NCBI GenBank assembly: GCA_903842505.1 | Contig: CAIMMI010000096.1 | Span: 1-57,698, forward strand | Direction: 5' to 3' | Source of the DNA: an uncultured Verrucomicrobiota bacterium | GTDB lineage: Bacteria > Verrucomicrobiota > Verrucomicrobiia > Limisphaerales > UBA9464 | DNA length: 57,698 bases | Shown here: in pieces, positions 26,751-36,629 of the stretch | How the letters are laid out: every line of letters starts with the position of its first letter | Position numbering within the stretch: the first letter of the stretch is position 1 | Notes under the pieces: generated by a model | What the model was told of the DNA's origin: nothing | Database searches by the model: none | Seen by the model: the letters and a program-made list of their open reading frames with translations, nothing else | Made by a program: the position numbers and the translations under genes

Positions 26751-27476
26751 ATGAATGCAAATTCCATGACGGTTCCGCTGGAGGGAACCCAGACACCCAT
26801 CGGCAAGGCGCGAGTTCCAGCCGCCATCCAGTGGCTCTACACAGCGTTCATGGCCGTGCTGGTACCGGTTTACTGGATGCAATATGGACCGACCAATTTC
26901 CTCTATTTCTGCGACGTGGCCCTGTTCCTGACGCTGGTGGGAGTCTGGACAGGCAATCGATTGCTCATTTCCATGCCTGCTGTTGGTATCCTGCTGCCCC
27001 AAGTGCTTTGGTGTGCAGACTTTCTGGCCACGTGTCTTGGAGGCAGGATCACCGGGATGACGGCGTACATGTTCGATGGAAACCGGCCGATCTTCCTGCG
27101 GGGACTGTCGATGTTTCACGGATGGCTTCCGTTCCTGCTGTTGTTCCTGGTTCGGAGAGTCGGATACGACCGGAGGGCTTTTTGGGCCTGGACCCTGTCT
27201 GCCTGGGTATTGTGCATCGTCTGCTTCACAACGATGCCTCCAGCCGGGCCTGAGGGCGCTTCGAAACTTGTTCCCAACAACATCAATTACGTCTGGGGTT
27301 TTGACGATGCCCAGCCGCAGTCCTGGCTGCCGGCGAAGTGGTATCTCGTAGGATGGATGTCGGCTCTCGCGGTGCTGATCTACTGGCCGACGCATTGTCT
27401 GCTGATCCGCTGGGTGCCCGATATCCCGGATGCCTCGCGGAATCCGGTCTCGCCAAGGGTCCCCGGCATGCGGTAA
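26751..27476 (+). CDS. Multi-pass membrane protein of unknown function
   Basis: This 241-residue protein has about six hydrophobic segments (near residues 27-45, 50-65, 70-90, 115-135, 145-165 and 205-225). I do not recognise it. Noticeable features are polar residues in loops, such as MQYGPTNFLYFCDVALF, and the end of the third loop FDGNRPIFLRG; the first suggests a conserved family motif. No signal peptide or catalytic motif is visible. The ATG at 26751 is favoured; MTVPLEG at 26766 is an alternative. It is divergent from the antiporter and 10 bases upstream of the CAP-domain gene, so it may be co-transcribed with it. Confidence 0.7.
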   Translation: MNANSMTVPLEGTQTPIGKARVPAAIQWLYTAFMAVLVPVYWMQYGPTNFLYFCDVALFLTLVGVWTGNRLLISMPAVGILLPQVLWCADFLATCLGGRITGMTAYMFDGNRPIFLRGLSMFHGWLPFLLLFLVRRVGYDRRAFWAWTLSAWVLCIVCFTTMPPAGPEGASKLVPNNINYVWGFDDAQPQSWLPAKWYLVGWMSALAVLIYWPTHCLLIRWVPDIPDASRNPVSPRVPGMR

Positions 27477-27486
27477 TTCGGCGTCT

Positions 27487-29487
27487 GTGAAAACCGGGGT
27501 CGTGATCGCCGTGATGACGTGGATGGGTGGCGTGGGCGTGAATGCGGTTGGCGTGCCGAGACCACCCGGGCCGCCGCAAGCGCCCTTCATCCGTGCGGAC
27601 GCGCCGAGCCATCGTTTGGCGGCTCCCGCGGGGGATGGCAGCCAGTTGTGGCAGACGGGGGACTGGACGGACGAAGAGCAGGTGGTTCTGGAACGGATGA
27701 ACCGGGCCCGGATGTTCCCGCTCGCCGAGACCGGGATCCTGAAGGGATTGGCGGATCCCTTGACCCAATACGCCTACACCTATTTTCAGGTCGATTTCGC
27801 CGTGATGTCCAATCACATGGCGACGCTTCCGGCCCAACCGCCGCTGGCGCCCAACCGGCTTCTGCTTCAGGCGGCACGGGGTCACAGCCAGTGGATGTTG
27901 GTCAACGCCGAACAATCGCACTTCGATGGGGTCGGTACGGTTCCGAATCGGGTGGCAGCCGTTGGCTATCCGCTGACCATCGTGGGCGAGAACCTCTACG
28001 CGTATGCCGAGGATGCGGAATACGCGCATGCGGGTCTGGAAGTGGATTGGGGTTTTCCGGACGCCACCAATACTCCCAAACCCCCGGGAATGCAGAATCC
28101 TCCCGGCCATCGCCTCAACACCCATGATGGCCGATACCGTGAGGCTGGGGTGGGCTTGGTTTACGGGAGCAATTCCCGGGTCGTGGGGGGAGTCACGGAG
28201 ACGGTTGGCCCGGCTCTGTTTACGGTCAATCTGGGTGACCGATCCGACGCTACGCCCCTGGTCACGGGTGTGGCGTATTTCGATCTCGATGGCGATGGTC
28301 GCTATGACTCCGGCGAGGGGATCCAGGGCGTTCGGGTGGACGTGACGGATTCGGTCTTTCACGCCATCAGTTCCACCTCCGGCGGGTACGCGGTTCCCAC
28401 GGCGAACGGCGTCCGGACAGTCCTGTTCTCGGCACCGGGGATGGCCTCCGAGAGTCGGTCGGTCACGGTAGCGGGTGGAGCGAATCAGAAGGTGGATTTG
28501 CGCCTGACCTATACTCCCCCAACCGTCACGGGAAGTTCGACTCCCGCGTTGGGCGTCACCAATGCCTTTTTCCCGAGCGCCGTGCCTGCCGCTACGGCTT
28601 TCCGATGGAACATTGCGCAACGAGGTTCGGTGGGTGGAACGTGGAATGCCGAACAGGGACAGCAGAGGGTCATTGCGCAGATCAGCCCCGGGTACAATCT
28701 GAACGACTCTTCGAAAAGGGCTGCCGGTGCCTTCAGCTACCGTTTGACCTCCCCGGAACCGGTTGACCAGATCCTGCGTTTGGATCGGCAGTTCCTTGGG
28801 GGGACATCGCCGGTGCTCTCGTTCTCGATCCTGCTGGGGTACGCAACCGAGTTTCAGGCCATCCATGCCGAGCTGTCGGAGGATGACGGGAGCACCTGGC
28901 GATCCATCTGGAGTCGGGCCGGCGTGACGGGGCAAACGGATCCCGGTTTCACACGGATCAGTCTCCCCTTGGCAGGCCTTGCCAGTCGCGACTTTCAGGT
29001 TCGATTCCGATATGTCGTTGGGTTGGGGCCCTACTACAACACGACGGTTGCGGGCGAAGGAGCCTTCCTGGATGAGATTGAACTTGTCGACACTTCGGCG
29101 CTGACCGCCGTGTCGAGTGGGCAGGTGCCGGCCGGAACCCCCATTTCGTTCGTGCCGCCAGCGCTTGGCGAGTATGTCATCGGGGTCCAACCCGTGATTG
29201 GCTCCCGGGTGATGCCCCGGGGAGCGCGGAGGGCGGTGACGGCGATCGTTGGTCCGCCTGTGTTGAGGTTGGGGTTGCCGAGCTTTGGGGTGGGCGGTCA
29301 ATTGACGCTTCCGTTCGTGGTCGAGTCCGGGACGGCGTCGGCGTTCGTCCTGGAACGGGCCTCCGTGCCGACCGGGCCTTGGGTGACGGAGTCATCGGCG
29401 GTACTGAGCACGGTATCGCCCGGGAACCATCGCTACCGGTTGACTCCGGCAGCGGCCTCCAGCCTGTACCGGGTTCGGTTGCCTTGA
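27487..29487 (+). CDS. Secreted CAP-domain (SCP-like) protein with C-terminal beta domains
   Basis: This 666-residue exported protein has a signal peptide (about 1-20, from the GTG at 27487: VKTGVVIAVMTWMGGVGVNA). A CAP/SCP-like domain (about 60-240) follows, with ARGHSQWMLVNAEQSHFD and VGENLYAYAE, where the His and Glu residues are those of the CAP cavity. An SdrD-B-like calcium-type motif FDLDGDGRYDSGEGIQGV comes next (about 265-285). Beta-rich regions make up the rest, including an immune-inhibitor-like block (about 360-530, SEDDGSTWRSIWSR). CAP domains are common in extracellular proteins of unknown biochemical role. The start is uncertain. Confidence 0.82.
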   Translation: MKTGVVIAVMTWMGGVGVNAVGVPRPPGPPQAPFIRADAPSHRLAAPAGDGSQLWQTGDWTDEEQVVLERMNRARMFPLAETGILKGLADPLTQYAYTYFQVDFAVMSNHMATLPAQPPLAPNRLLLQAARGHSQWMLVNAEQSHFDGVGTVPNRVAAVGYPLTIVGENLYAYAEDAEYAHAGLEVDWGFPDATNTPKPPGMQNPPGHRLNTHDGRYREAGVGLVYGSNSRVVGGVTETVGPALFTVNLGDRSDATPLVTGVAYFDLDGDGRYDSGEGIQGVRVDVTDSVFHAISSTSGGYAVPTANGVRTVLFSAPGMASESRSVTVAGGANQKVDLRLTYTPPTVTGSSTPALGVTNAFFPSAVPAATAFRWNIAQRGSVGGTWNAEQGQQRVIAQISPGYNLNDSSKRAAGAFSYRLTSPEPVDQILRLDRQFLGGTSPVLSFSILLGYATEFQAIHAELSEDDGSTWRSIWSRAGVTGQTDPGFTRISLPLAGLASRDFQVRFRYVVGLGPYYNTTVAGEGAFLDEIELVDTSALTAVSSGQVPAGTPISFVPPALGEYVIGVQPVIGSRVMPRGARRAVTAIVGPPVLRLGLPSFGVGGQLTLPFVVESGTASAFVLERASVPTGPWVTESSAVLSTVSPGNHRYRLTPAAASSLYRVRLP

Positions 29488-29545
29488 GGCGGGTGGATGG
29501 ATGGTAAGATTTGCTGATGGATGTCGAAGGTTGGCTGATATCGGG

Positions 29546-29583
29546 ATCTAATGTTTGACGTTGGGGTCAGGCGGTCATTAGAT
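29546..29583. promoter_or_regulatory. Promoter and flanking inverted-repeat operator of sdhCAB
   Basis: A perfect eight-base inverted repeat, ATCTAATG (29546-29553) and CATTAGAT (29576-29583), with 22 bases between, frames a promoter. TTGACG at 29555-29560 is the -35, and TTAGAT (29578-29583, spacing 17) or TAGATG (29579-29584, spacing 18) is the -10. The right half-site covers the -10, so a dimeric regulator bound here would block transcription. The sdhC ATG is at 29625, so the start site should lie near 29590. Confidence 0.55.
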
Positions 29584-29624
29584 GCACTCAACCTGCCCAC
29601 ATGGGCTGGCGTGGAGAACTATCA

Positions 29625-30389
29625 ATGAACCTGATCACGCGCTTCTGGCGCTCGTCGTTGGGTAAGAAGTACGTCATGGCCCTGACCGGGGCAGCGTTGT
29701 TCGTATTCCTGATCGGCCATCTGGTCGGCAACCTGCAGGTATTCGGAAGTCCGGACCTGATCAACGGCTACGCCCATTTCCTGAAGAGCAAGCCGGGCCT
29801 GCTTTGGGGAGCGCGATTGGGGCTCCTGGGTTGTGTTGGGCTGCACATTTTCGCCGCGGTCAGCCTGCTGGTGGCCAACCGGGCGGCTCGTCCTGAGGGT
29901 TACGCCGGCGGTTCGGCGTATGGTTCGACCCTGGCGTCCCGGTTGATGCCGCTGAGTGGCTTGGTGGTGCTGGCGTTCATCGTTTACCACCTCCTGCACT
30001 TTACGGCGCTGCAACCGGGCATCAACGGGGTCGGCGACTTCTCCAAGTTGCAGACCACGCTTCACGGGGAAACGGTTCCGGACGTGTATGCGACCATGGT
30101 TCTGGGCTTCCGGGTCTGGTGGGTGGCCTTGGCCTACCTGATCGCGCAGGGGTTGCTCTTCCTGCATCTGAGCCACGGTCTTTCGGCCATGTTCCAGTCC
30201 CTGGGCCTTCGGAACCATGTCTGGTGGCCGCGCATCCGCGCCTTTGCCGCGGTGGCGAGCGCCCTGATCTTCCTGGGATACGCATCGATTCCGGTCGCCG
30301 TTCTGGCAGGCGGACTGGGGCAGCAACACGTTGAAAAAGCGAAAGCCCAGTTGGGTCTTGCCGCTGCTGGAAAGGAGGTTGTCCGCTGA
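29625..30389 (+). CDS. sdhC: Succinate dehydrogenase cytochrome b subunit
   Basis: This membrane anchor subunit of complex II, 254 residues, is the single-polypeptide type of B. subtilis and Wolinella. Five hydrophobic segments (about 15-36, 62-82, 103-125, 148-172 and 205-228) carry His residues suited to two haems: [26 protein letters not shown] and [13 protein letters not shown] at 29613-29616 precedes the ATG at 29625; an upstream in-frame start at 29601 is less likely. The gene is the first of sdhCAB and its end contains the sdhA ribosome-binding site. Electrons pass from here to the quinone pool. Confidence 0.94.
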   Translation: MNLITRFWRSSLGKKYVMALTGAALFVFLIGHLVGNLQVFGSPDLINGYAHFLKSKPGLLWGARLGLLGCVGLHIFAAVSLLVANRAARPEGYAGGSAYGSTLASRLMPLSGLVVLAFIVYHLLHFTALQPGINGVGDFSKLQTTLHGETVPDVYATMVLGFRVWWVALAYLIAQGLLFLHLSHGLSAMFQSLGLRNHVWWPRIRAFAAVASALIFLGYASIPVAVLAGGLGQQHVEKAKAQLGLAAAGKEVVR

Positions 30390-30390
30390 C

Positions 30391-32349
30391 ATGGCCACGC
30401 TCAATTCGAACATCCCCACGGGACCGCTCTCGGATAAGTGGGAGAGTCACAAGTTCAACAGCAAGCTGATCAACCCCGCCAACAAGCGGAAGTACAAGGT
30501 GATCGTGGTTGGAGCCGGCCTTGCCGGTTCCAGTGCTTCCGCGACGCTCGCTGAATTGGGTTACGAGGTTCACAACTTCGTCTTCCATGACTCGCCCCGA
30601 CGGGCCCATTCGATTGCCGCCCAGGGCGGAGTCAATGCGGCCAAGAATTATCAGAACGACGGCGATTCGGTTCACCGCCTGTTCTACGACACGATCAAGG
30701 GCGGCGACTACCGCGCCCGTGAGGCCAATGTTCACCGGTTGGCGGAGGTTTCGGTCAACATCATCGACCAGTGCGCGGCCCAGGGTGTGCCCTTTGCCCG
30801 TGAGTACGGCGGTTTGCTCGACAATCGATCCTTCGGCGGCGCCCAGGTCAGTCGGACCTTCTATGCGCGTGGCCAGACCGGGCAGCAGTTGTTGTTGGGT
30901 GCCTACTCGGCCCTGTCGCGGATGATCGGTTCCGGTGCGGTGAAGTCCTACACGCACTCGGAGATGCTGGATCTGGTGATCGTGGATGGGCATGCCAAGG
31001 GCATCGTCGTCCGGAACCTCCAGACCGGTGAGATCACGACGCATTCCGCGGACGCGGTGGTGCTGGCGACAGGTGGCTACGGCAACGTCTTCAACCTTTC
31101 CACCTACGCACGTGGTTCCAATACCACGGCGATCTGGCGGGCGTACAAGCGGGGTGCGTGCTTTGCCAATCCCTGCTACACGCAGATCCATCCGACCTGT
31201 ATTCCGGTCAGCGGCGACTATCAGTCCAAGCTGACGCTGATGTCTGAGTCGCTGCGTAACGACGGGCGGATCTGGGTGCCGAAGCGCAAGGAAGACTGCG
31301 GGAAGAATCCCGCCGATATTCCTGAGGAGGCGCGCGACTATTACCTCGAACGGATGTACGGCGCCTTCGGCAATCTGGCGCCCCGCGACGTATCGAGTCG
31401 GGCGGCCAAGTATGTTTGTGACGAGGGGCGAGGGATTGGCCCCACGGGGTTGGGCGTTTACCTGGACTTCTCGGATGCGATTGCGCGTCTGGGCGAAGAC
31501 AAGATCCGGGAGCGCTACGGCAACCTGTTCGCGATCTACCACGAGATCACGGATGAGGACGCCTACAAGACGCCGATGCGGATTTTCCCGGCGGTCCATT
31601 ACACGATGGGTGGGCTGTGGGTGGACTACAACCTGATGTCCAACGTTCCGGGGTTGTTCGTGCTGGGTGAGGCGAATTTCTCTGACCACGGTGCGAATCG
31701 GTTGGGCGCTTCGGCGCTCATGCAGGGTTTGGCGGATGGCTACTTCGTGTTGCCGTCCACCATTGCGATCTACCTTTCCACGGTGAAGGCGGGCAGTCGT
31801 CCAGCGCCGGACAAGGCCGAGTTCAAGGCGGCGGAGGAATCCGTCCGGAAGGGTGTGGATGCGTTCCTTTCTTCGAAGGGCAAGCGGACGCCGCAGAGTT
31901 TCCACAAGGAACTGGGCAAGATCATGTGGGATCATTGCGGCATGGCCCGGACCAAGGCGGGGCTCGAGAAGGCCATCGCCCGGATCGTGGCGCTGCGAGA
32001 AGAATACCGCACGAACCTGTGTGTGCCGGGAGATGCCGGGGAATGGAATCAGGCCTTGGAACAGGCGGGACGCGTGGCGGACTTCATCGAACTCGGTGAG
32101 CTCATGTGCCGCGATGCGTTGATGCGCGAAGAGAGTTGCGGTGGGCACTTCCGCGAAGAGTACCAGTACACCGCGAATGACCCCGAGGTGCAGAAGGGGG
32201 TCGTCAATGCCGGTGACGTGAAGCGTCGGGACGACGCGTTTGCGTTTGTCGCGGCGTGGGAGTACGCCGGCGACGGCAAGGCTCCCATCCTGAACCAGGA
32301 GCCGCTGAACTACGAAGAGGTGAAGATGAGCACCCGTTCGTACAAGTGA
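30391..32349 (+). CDS. sdhA: Succinate dehydrogenase flavoprotein subunit
   Basis: This catalytic subunit of complex II, 652 residues, oxidises succinate to fumarate with covalently bound FAD. The Rossmann motif is GAGLAG (41-46); His73 in [14 protein letters not shown] is the FAD-linking residue. The substrate-site block is [14 protein letters not shown] and later [12 protein letters not shown]. It is of the B. subtilis/Wolinella length and type, matching its SdhC. A strong Shine-Dalgarno, AAAGGAGGT at 30371-30379, lies inside the end of sdhC. Fumarate reductases of the same group look alike; the nearby 2-oxoglutarate dehydrogenase genes favour the oxidative direction. Confidence 0.96.
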   Translation: MATLNSNIPTGPLSDKWESHKFNSKLINPANKRKYKVIVVGAGLAGSSASATLAELGYEVHNFVFHDSPRRAHSIAAQGGVNAAKNYQNDGDSVHRLFYDTIKGGDYRAREANVHRLAEVSVNIIDQCAAQGVPFAREYGGLLDNRSFGGAQVSRTFYARGQTGQQLLLGAYSALSRMIGSGAVKSYTHSEMLDLVIVDGHAKGIVVRNLQTGEITTHSADAVVLATGGYGNVFNLSTYARGSNTTAIWRAYKRGACFANPCYTQIHPTCIPVSGDYQSKLTLMSESLRNDGRIWVPKRKEDCGKNPADIPEEARDYYLERMYGAFGNLAPRDVSSRAAKYVCDEGRGIGPTGLGVYLDFSDAIARLGEDKIRERYGNLFAIYHEITDEDAYKTPMRIFPAVHYTMGGLWVDYNLMSNVPGLFVLGEANFSDHGANRLGASALMQGLADGYFVLPSTIAIYLSTVKAGSRPAPDKAEFKAAEESVRKGVDAFLSSKGKRTPQSFHKELGKIMWDHCGMARTKAGLEKAIARIVALREEYRTNLCVPGDAGEWNQALEQAGRVADFIELGELMCRDALMREESCGGHFREEYQYTANDPEVQKGVVNAGDVKRRDDAFAFVAAWEYAGDGKAPILNQEPLNYEEVKMSTRSYK

Positions 32350-32389
32350 CGGGCCCCCAACCAACCGATAGCTTCGATTATCCCGAGCC

Positions 32390-33166
32390 ATGAAGGTCAA
32401 ACTGAAGGTCTGGCGGCAGAAGAACCGGAACACGAGTGGTGGGTTCGTCACCTACGATTCGCCGGAGTTGAACCCCAACATGTCCTTCCTGGAGATGTTG
32501 GATGTGGTGAACGAGGAGTTGGCGAATCGGGGCGACGAGCCCATTGCCTTCGACCATGACTGCCGTGAGGGCATTTGCGGCACCTGTTCCCTGGTTATCG
32601 ATGGCAAGCCCCATGGGCCCCATAAGGCCGTGGCGACCTGCCAGACCTATATGCGGAGCTTCAAGGACGGCGACCTGATCACGGTGGAGCCGTTTCGGGC
32701 GAAGCCTTTTCCGCTGGTGAAGGATCTGGTCGTCGATCGCAAGTCGTTCGATCGGATCCAGCAGGCGGGCGGATTCATCACGGTCCGAACGGGCAGTGCG
32801 CCGGACGCCAACTCGATCCCGGTATCCAAGGAAGACGCGGATCTCGCGATGGACGCGGCTCAGTGCATCGGATGCGGAGCCTGCGTTGCGGCATGCAAGA
32901 ATGCTTCGGCGATGCTGTTTGTCTCGGCGAAGGTTTCCCATCTGGGACTCCTGCCCCAGGGACAGCCTGAGCGTCACCGTCGTGCCAAGGCGATGGTCGA
33001 GCAGATGGACGCCGAGGGGTTTGGTGGTTGTACGGTCACGGGTTCCTGCGAGGCCGTCTGTCCGAAGGAGATCAGCCTCGATTTCATTGCCCGGATGAAC
33101 CGGGACTACGCGTTGGCCCTGCTGAAGGGGGATCCCAAGAAGATCTCCGGAGGCGGCGCGGGTTGA
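32390..33166 (+). CDS. sdhB: Succinate dehydrogenase iron-sulfur subunit
   Basis: This electron-transfer subunit of 258 residues carries three clusters. The [2Fe-2S] site uses Cys58, 63, 66 and 84 (CREGICGTC and VATC). The [4Fe-4S] site uses Cys159, 162 and 165 with Cys169 in [11 protein letters not shown]. The [3Fe-4S] site is formed around Cys214, Cys220 and Cys224 ([16 protein letters not shown]). It lies 40 bases after sdhA. It links FAD to the haems and quinone of SdhC. The set is complete, so the operon should make functional complex II. Confidence 0.96.
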   Translation: MKVKLKVWRQKNRNTSGGFVTYDSPELNPNMSFLEMLDVVNEELANRGDEPIAFDHDCREGICGTCSLVIDGKPHGPHKAVATCQTYMRSFKDGDLITVEPFRAKPFPLVKDLVVDRKSFDRIQQAGGFITVRTGSAPDANSIPVSKEDADLAMDAAQCIGCGACVAACKNASAMLFVSAKVSHLGLLPQGQPERHRRAKAMVEQMDAEGFGGCTVTGSCEAVCPKEISLDFIARMNRDYALALLKGDPKKISGGGAG

Positions 33167-33230
33167 TCACCGGATCCTTTCCTGCGGCATCGATTCCCTT
33201 TCGGGTGGGTTCGTGGGACTGTCTGACAGA

Positions 33231-33857
33231 ATGAATCGACGACCTCTTCGGCTCGGAGTGTTGGGATCGGGCAAGGGTTCCAACTTCGTGGCGATTGCCG
33301 ACGCGATTGGAGGCAAGGCCATCCCTGCGGAAGTTGCGGTGGTCGTCAGTGATGTAGCTGGGGCCGGAATCCTCGACCACGCCCGGGCGCGTGGGATTGC
33401 GGCGGCCCATGTTGAACCCGGTCGGTTCCGGACCAAGCTGGATGAGGTGGCTGAGGCAGCGTACATCCGGTGTCTGAGGGAGGCGGAAGTGGATCTGGTG
33501 GTGCTTGCCGGATTCATGCGGATTCTGAAGGGCGAGTTCCTTCGGGAATTCGCGGGCAGGGTGGTCAACATCCATCCGTCGTTGCTGCCTTCGTTTCCGG
33601 GATTGGAAGCGTGGCGACAGGCCTTGGACTACGGGGTGAAGGTGACGGGATGTACGGTTCATCTGGTCGATCAAGGCATCGATACAGGCCCGATCCTCGC
33701 GCAGCGCGCGGTACCGGTTTTGGACGGAGACACGGCGCCTTCGCTCCATGCCCGGATCCAGGAGGCTGAGCGGCTATTGTATCCGGAGGTGATTGGAGCC
33801 TGGGCCCGGGATGAAATACGGGTGAAGGGCAGGGTGACCCAGACGACGTCGCTTTGA
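33231..33857 (+). CDS. purN: Phosphoribosylglycinamide formyltransferase PurN
   Basis: This enzyme transfers a formyl group from 10-formyl-tetrahydrofolate to GAR in purine synthesis. The 208-residue protein has the catalytic residues in the right order: Asn113 and His115 in VVNIHPSLLPSFPG, and Asp151 in HLVDQGIDTGPILAQ. The N-terminal phosphate-binding loop is VLGSGKGSNFVAI, where most PurN proteins read SGxGSN. The ATG at 33231 gives the natural N-terminus; a GTG at 33213 is possible. It stands 64 bases after sdhB. No other purine gene is nearby. Confidence 0.94.
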   Translation: MNRRPLRLGVLGSGKGSNFVAIADAIGGKAIPAEVAVVVSDVAGAGILDHARARGIAAAHVEPGRFRTKLDEVAEAAYIRCLREAEVDLVVLAGFMRILKGEFLREFAGRVVNIHPSLLPSFPGLEAWRQALDYGVKVTGCTVHLVDQGIDTGPILAQRAVPVLDGDTAPSLHARIQEAERLLYPEVIGAWARDEIRVKGRVTQTTSL

Positions 33858-33918
33858 CGTCACCGACTCTTCACCTGTGCGACTTGTGGGAGTCTTTTTG
33901 GGTTGGCTCAGTACCGGG

Positions 33919-35841
33919 ATGCAAAAGGGGTCTTTCGGGCGCGCGGGTTTGGCTGTGCTGTGGATGGCGGGGGCAGTTTCCGTGCAGGCACAACTGGCCA
34001 TTACTGAAGTTCATTCGGCGGCGTCCACCAACGGCACGGTGGCCATTCACGCGGACTGGTGGGAATTGACGAACTTCGGAAGCCAGCCCGTCGATTTGAC
34101 CGGCTACCGATTCAACGACGCCACGGGTGGTCTGGCGACCGGTGCGATCGTGTTGCCCTCGCTGACGTTGATTCCCGGGGAGTCGATGGTCTTCGTTGAG
34201 GCCATTTCTGCAGACGCGTTTCGTGAATGGTGGGGGTCTGCCCTGCCGGCAGGCGTCCAGATCTTCAGCTATACGACGAACAGCATCGGACTCAGTTCGA
34301 GCGGGGATTCGGTCCGGGTCTGGGATGCGGATGCGACCCAGGATGCTGATGTTGTGGACTCGGTTGATATTGGGTCCGCCGCTGGGAATGGGGCCACGTT
34401 CGTTTACGATCCGGCGAGCGGTGCGATGAGTCGGAGGCCGGTCCTGGGTGACGCGGGAGTTTTTGCTGCGGCCGACAACGGTGACCTGGGGTCGCCGGGC
34501 AGCGGGGGGGAGACGGCGCCGGTTGGAATCATCACGCAACCGTCCGATCGCTCGGTGAATCCTGGGGATACCGTGCAGTTCGCAGTGGTCGCGAAAGGGT
34601 TGCCCCGTCCCCGGTTTCAATGGGCGTACAAAGGGGTCAACCTTCCGGGTGCGACCCAGTCGACATTGACCCTGACGAATGTCGGAGTCGGAACGGTCGG
34701 GGCTTATTCGGTCACCCTGAACAACGGCTTTGGAACGTTGAAGAGCCGCGATGCCGTCCTGTCGCTGGTTGAGACCCCTCAAGCACCGGTCATCACGATC
34801 TCCCTCACCAATGTTTCCGTCCTGGCCGGAGGAACGGTGAGCCTGGTTGCTGGGGCATCGGGTGTGCCACAGCCGACTTTTGAGTGGAGCTTCAAGGGTG
34901 GGGTGATTCCCGGCCAGACGGGTTCGACCCTGACGCTCTCCAACCTCACGGTCGCCGCGGCTGGGGAGTATGTGGTTCGGGCCAGCAATGCTTCCGGATC
35001 CCAATCTTCCGCGGCAGTGCTGACGATCCGGGCGAAGCCCGACCTGCGGATCACCGAGGTCCGGTCGACGGACACGCTGGACCCCGACTTCTCGCGGAGG
35101 AACGGCTTTGCGCCTCAGGATTGGTTTGAGGTGACTTCGTTTGAATCCGGGTCGGTTTCGCTCAAGGGGTGGAGGATTGATGACAACAGTTCCAGCCTGA
35201 CGGCAGCATTCGCCCTGACGAACGACGTGTCGATTGCGCCTGGGGAGTCGGTGATCTTTGTGGAGCGTCTGACTCCCGAGCAGTTCCGGACGTGGTGGGG
35301 TACCAATGAGCTTCCTGCGGGGCTCAAGATCTTTACCTACTCTGGCAGCGGATTCGGACTGAGTTCCGGGGGCGATGGCGTCCGTCTCTGGGATTCGACC
35401 ACCAGCAACAATGCCGACACCGTTTCGTCCGTGGATTTCCCGGCGGGGACTGCAGGCGTCACGTTCAATTACGATGTGGCCGCGGGGAGTTTCGGGGGAT
35501 TGAGCGTGGAGGGGGTTGGTGGTGTTTATCAGGCTCCCGGGAGCATTGATCGCGACTTGAACCTGACCGTGAAGGATATCGGTTCGCCGGGTCGTATCCG
35601 TGCGGGCGGGGTGGTTGTCCCGCCAGCGGCGCCGACGCTTTCCATCGGGTTGGAAGGGGGGCAGTTCGTGGTCCGGTTCACTGGGCAGGCGGGTTATACG
35701 TATCGGTTCGAGCGTCGGCGGACGCTGGGCGCGGGCGACTGGCAGTTCGTGGAGCAGAAGGCTGGAGAAGCGGGTTCCATGACCTTCGTGCCGGGGGTTT
35801 CCTCCGAGGATACCGCACTCTACAGGGTGGTGGTTCAATGA
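33919..35841 (+). CDS. Secreted protein with two lamin-tail domains and Ig-like domains
   Basis: This 640-residue protein begins with a signal peptide (about 1-25, [20 protein letters not shown] then SVQA). The first lamin-tail-like domain (about 25-185) and the second (about 370-555) are related copies: both contain GES(M/V)(V/I)FVE, REWWG/RTWWG, LPAG(V/L)(Q/K)IF and a GLSS-GD-VR-WD block. Between them are two Ig-like modules (about 205-290 and 295-375), each ending in [12 protein letters not shown] or [10 protein letters not shown]. The C-terminal 60 residues are a beta strand-rich tail. The ATG at 33919 is chosen because it gives the signal peptide. It is probably a surface or matrix protein. 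Its stop overlaps the pseudopilin start. Confidence 0.85.
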   Translation: MQKGSFGRAGLAVLWMAGAVSVQAQLAITEVHSAASTNGTVAIHADWWELTNFGSQPVDLTGYRFNDATGGLATGAIVLPSLTLIPGESMVFVEAISADAFREWWGSALPAGVQIFSYTTNSIGLSSSGDSVRVWDADATQDADVVDSVDIGSAAGNGATFVYDPASGAMSRRPVLGDAGVFAAADNGDLGSPGSGGETAPVGIITQPSDRSVNPGDTVQFAVVAKGLPRPRFQWAYKGVNLPGATQSTLTLTNVGVGTVGAYSVTLNNGFGTLKSRDAVLSLVETPQAPVITISLTNVSVLAGGTVSLVAGASGVPQPTFEWSFKGGVIPGQTGSTLTLSNLTVAAAGEYVVRASNASGSQSSAAVLTIRAKPDLRITEVRSTDTLDPDFSRRNGFAPQDWFEVTSFESGSVSLKGWRIDDNSSSLTAAFALTNDVSIAPGESVIFVERLTPEQFRTWWGTNELPAGLKIFTYSGSGFGLSSGGDGVRLWDSTTSNNADTVSSVDFPAGTAGVTFNYDVAAGSFGGLSVEGVGGVYQAPGSIDRDLNLTVKDIGSPGRIRAGGVVVPPAAPTLSIGLEGGQFVVRFTGQAGYTYRFERRRTLGAGDWQFVEQKAGEAGSMTFVPGVSSEDTALYRVVVQ

Positions 35842-36617
35842 ATGCGGTTTCGGTGAGGGTCGAGCGGCGTGGGGGTTTCACACTCATCGAGTTGCTGGTG
35901 GTGATCGCCATCATCGCGATCCTGGCAGGAATGCTTCTGCCGGCCTTGTCCAAGGCCAAGTCCAAGGCCCAGTCGATTGCGTGCCTGAACACCGAGAAGC
36001 AGTGGGGACTCGCGTTGACGCTCTACGTGGATGACAACGGAGAGATCCTGCCGAGGGAGAAAGACTATCTTGGTGGGGACCTGCTTGGGTGGCGTGCGGC
36101 GGTGGATCCCGGGAACTCCGATCTGTGGGCCAACGTGCTGCCGGCCAAGATCGGTTTGCGCAGTCTGGCACAGATCGCGACCAACGATCGGGCCATTCTG
36201 TATTCGCGCCAGAGCCTGTTCGTCTGTCCCTCCGCCAAGCTGCCTGCGGAGAAGTTGAACTATCCGCACTTCCCGATCGCGATGAATTCGAAGCTGATTC
36301 AGGGAGGTGCCAAGGTCCGTGTTTCCGACATCCGTACGCCCGTGCAAACCGTGGTGTTTACGGAGGCGGGGCTCCCCGGAGAAGCGAAGGCCCATCCCAA
36401 TCAGGCAAACTATACGGGACAACCGCACGCTTTCGCGAACCGCTTCTCGGCCCGTCATTCCGGTTCCGGGAATCTGGTTTACGTCGACGGCCATGCGGCT
36501 GCTTCGCAGGCGCGGCGGGTGCTCGACATGGTTGAAGGTTCGCCGAACAAGGGCCGTGCTCCCTTTCCCCAGACGGATATCGTCTGGACAACGGATCCCG
36601 CCTTGAATCCCAACTGA
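35838..36617 (+). CDS. Type II secretion-like pseudopilin (H-X9-DG family)
   Basis: This 259-residue protein has the class III signal RRGG followed by [18 protein letters not shown]: cleavage after Gly13, with Phe14 and Glu18 as conserved +1 and +5 residues. After the helix comes a globular domain with two Cys, and near the end the DUF1559-type sequence [15 protein letters not shown]. Proteins of this kind are greatly expanded in Planctomycetes, Verrucomicrobia and Lentisphaerae. It starts within the stop codon of the lamin-tail gene (ATGA), which points to coupled synthesis. The pilin-processing peptidase and secretion ATPase are not in this window. Confidence 0.92.
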   Translation: MNAVSVRVERRGGFTLIELLVVIAIIAILAGMLLPALSKAKSKAQSIACLNTEKQWGLALTLYVDDNGEILPREKDYLGGDLLGWRAAVDPGNSDLWANVLPAKIGLRSLAQIATNDRAILYSRQSLFVCPSAKLPAEKLNYPHFPIAMNSKLIQGGAKVRVSDIRTPVQTVVFTEAGLPGEAKAHPNQANYTGQPHAFANRFSARHSGSGNLVYVDGHAAASQARRVLDMVEGSPNKGRAPFPQTDIVWTTDPALNPN

Positions 36618-36629
36618 CAGGGTTCTCGG

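Noticed and set aside
27283-29301. 672-codon minus-strand open frame
   Set aside because: It is antisense to the CAP-domain gene, which has a signal peptide and conserved motifs; no domain is visible in the antisense product.
30022-32451. 809-codon minus-strand open frame
   Set aside because: It lies opposite sdhC and sdhA, whose functional residues are complete; its composition is that of a shadow frame.
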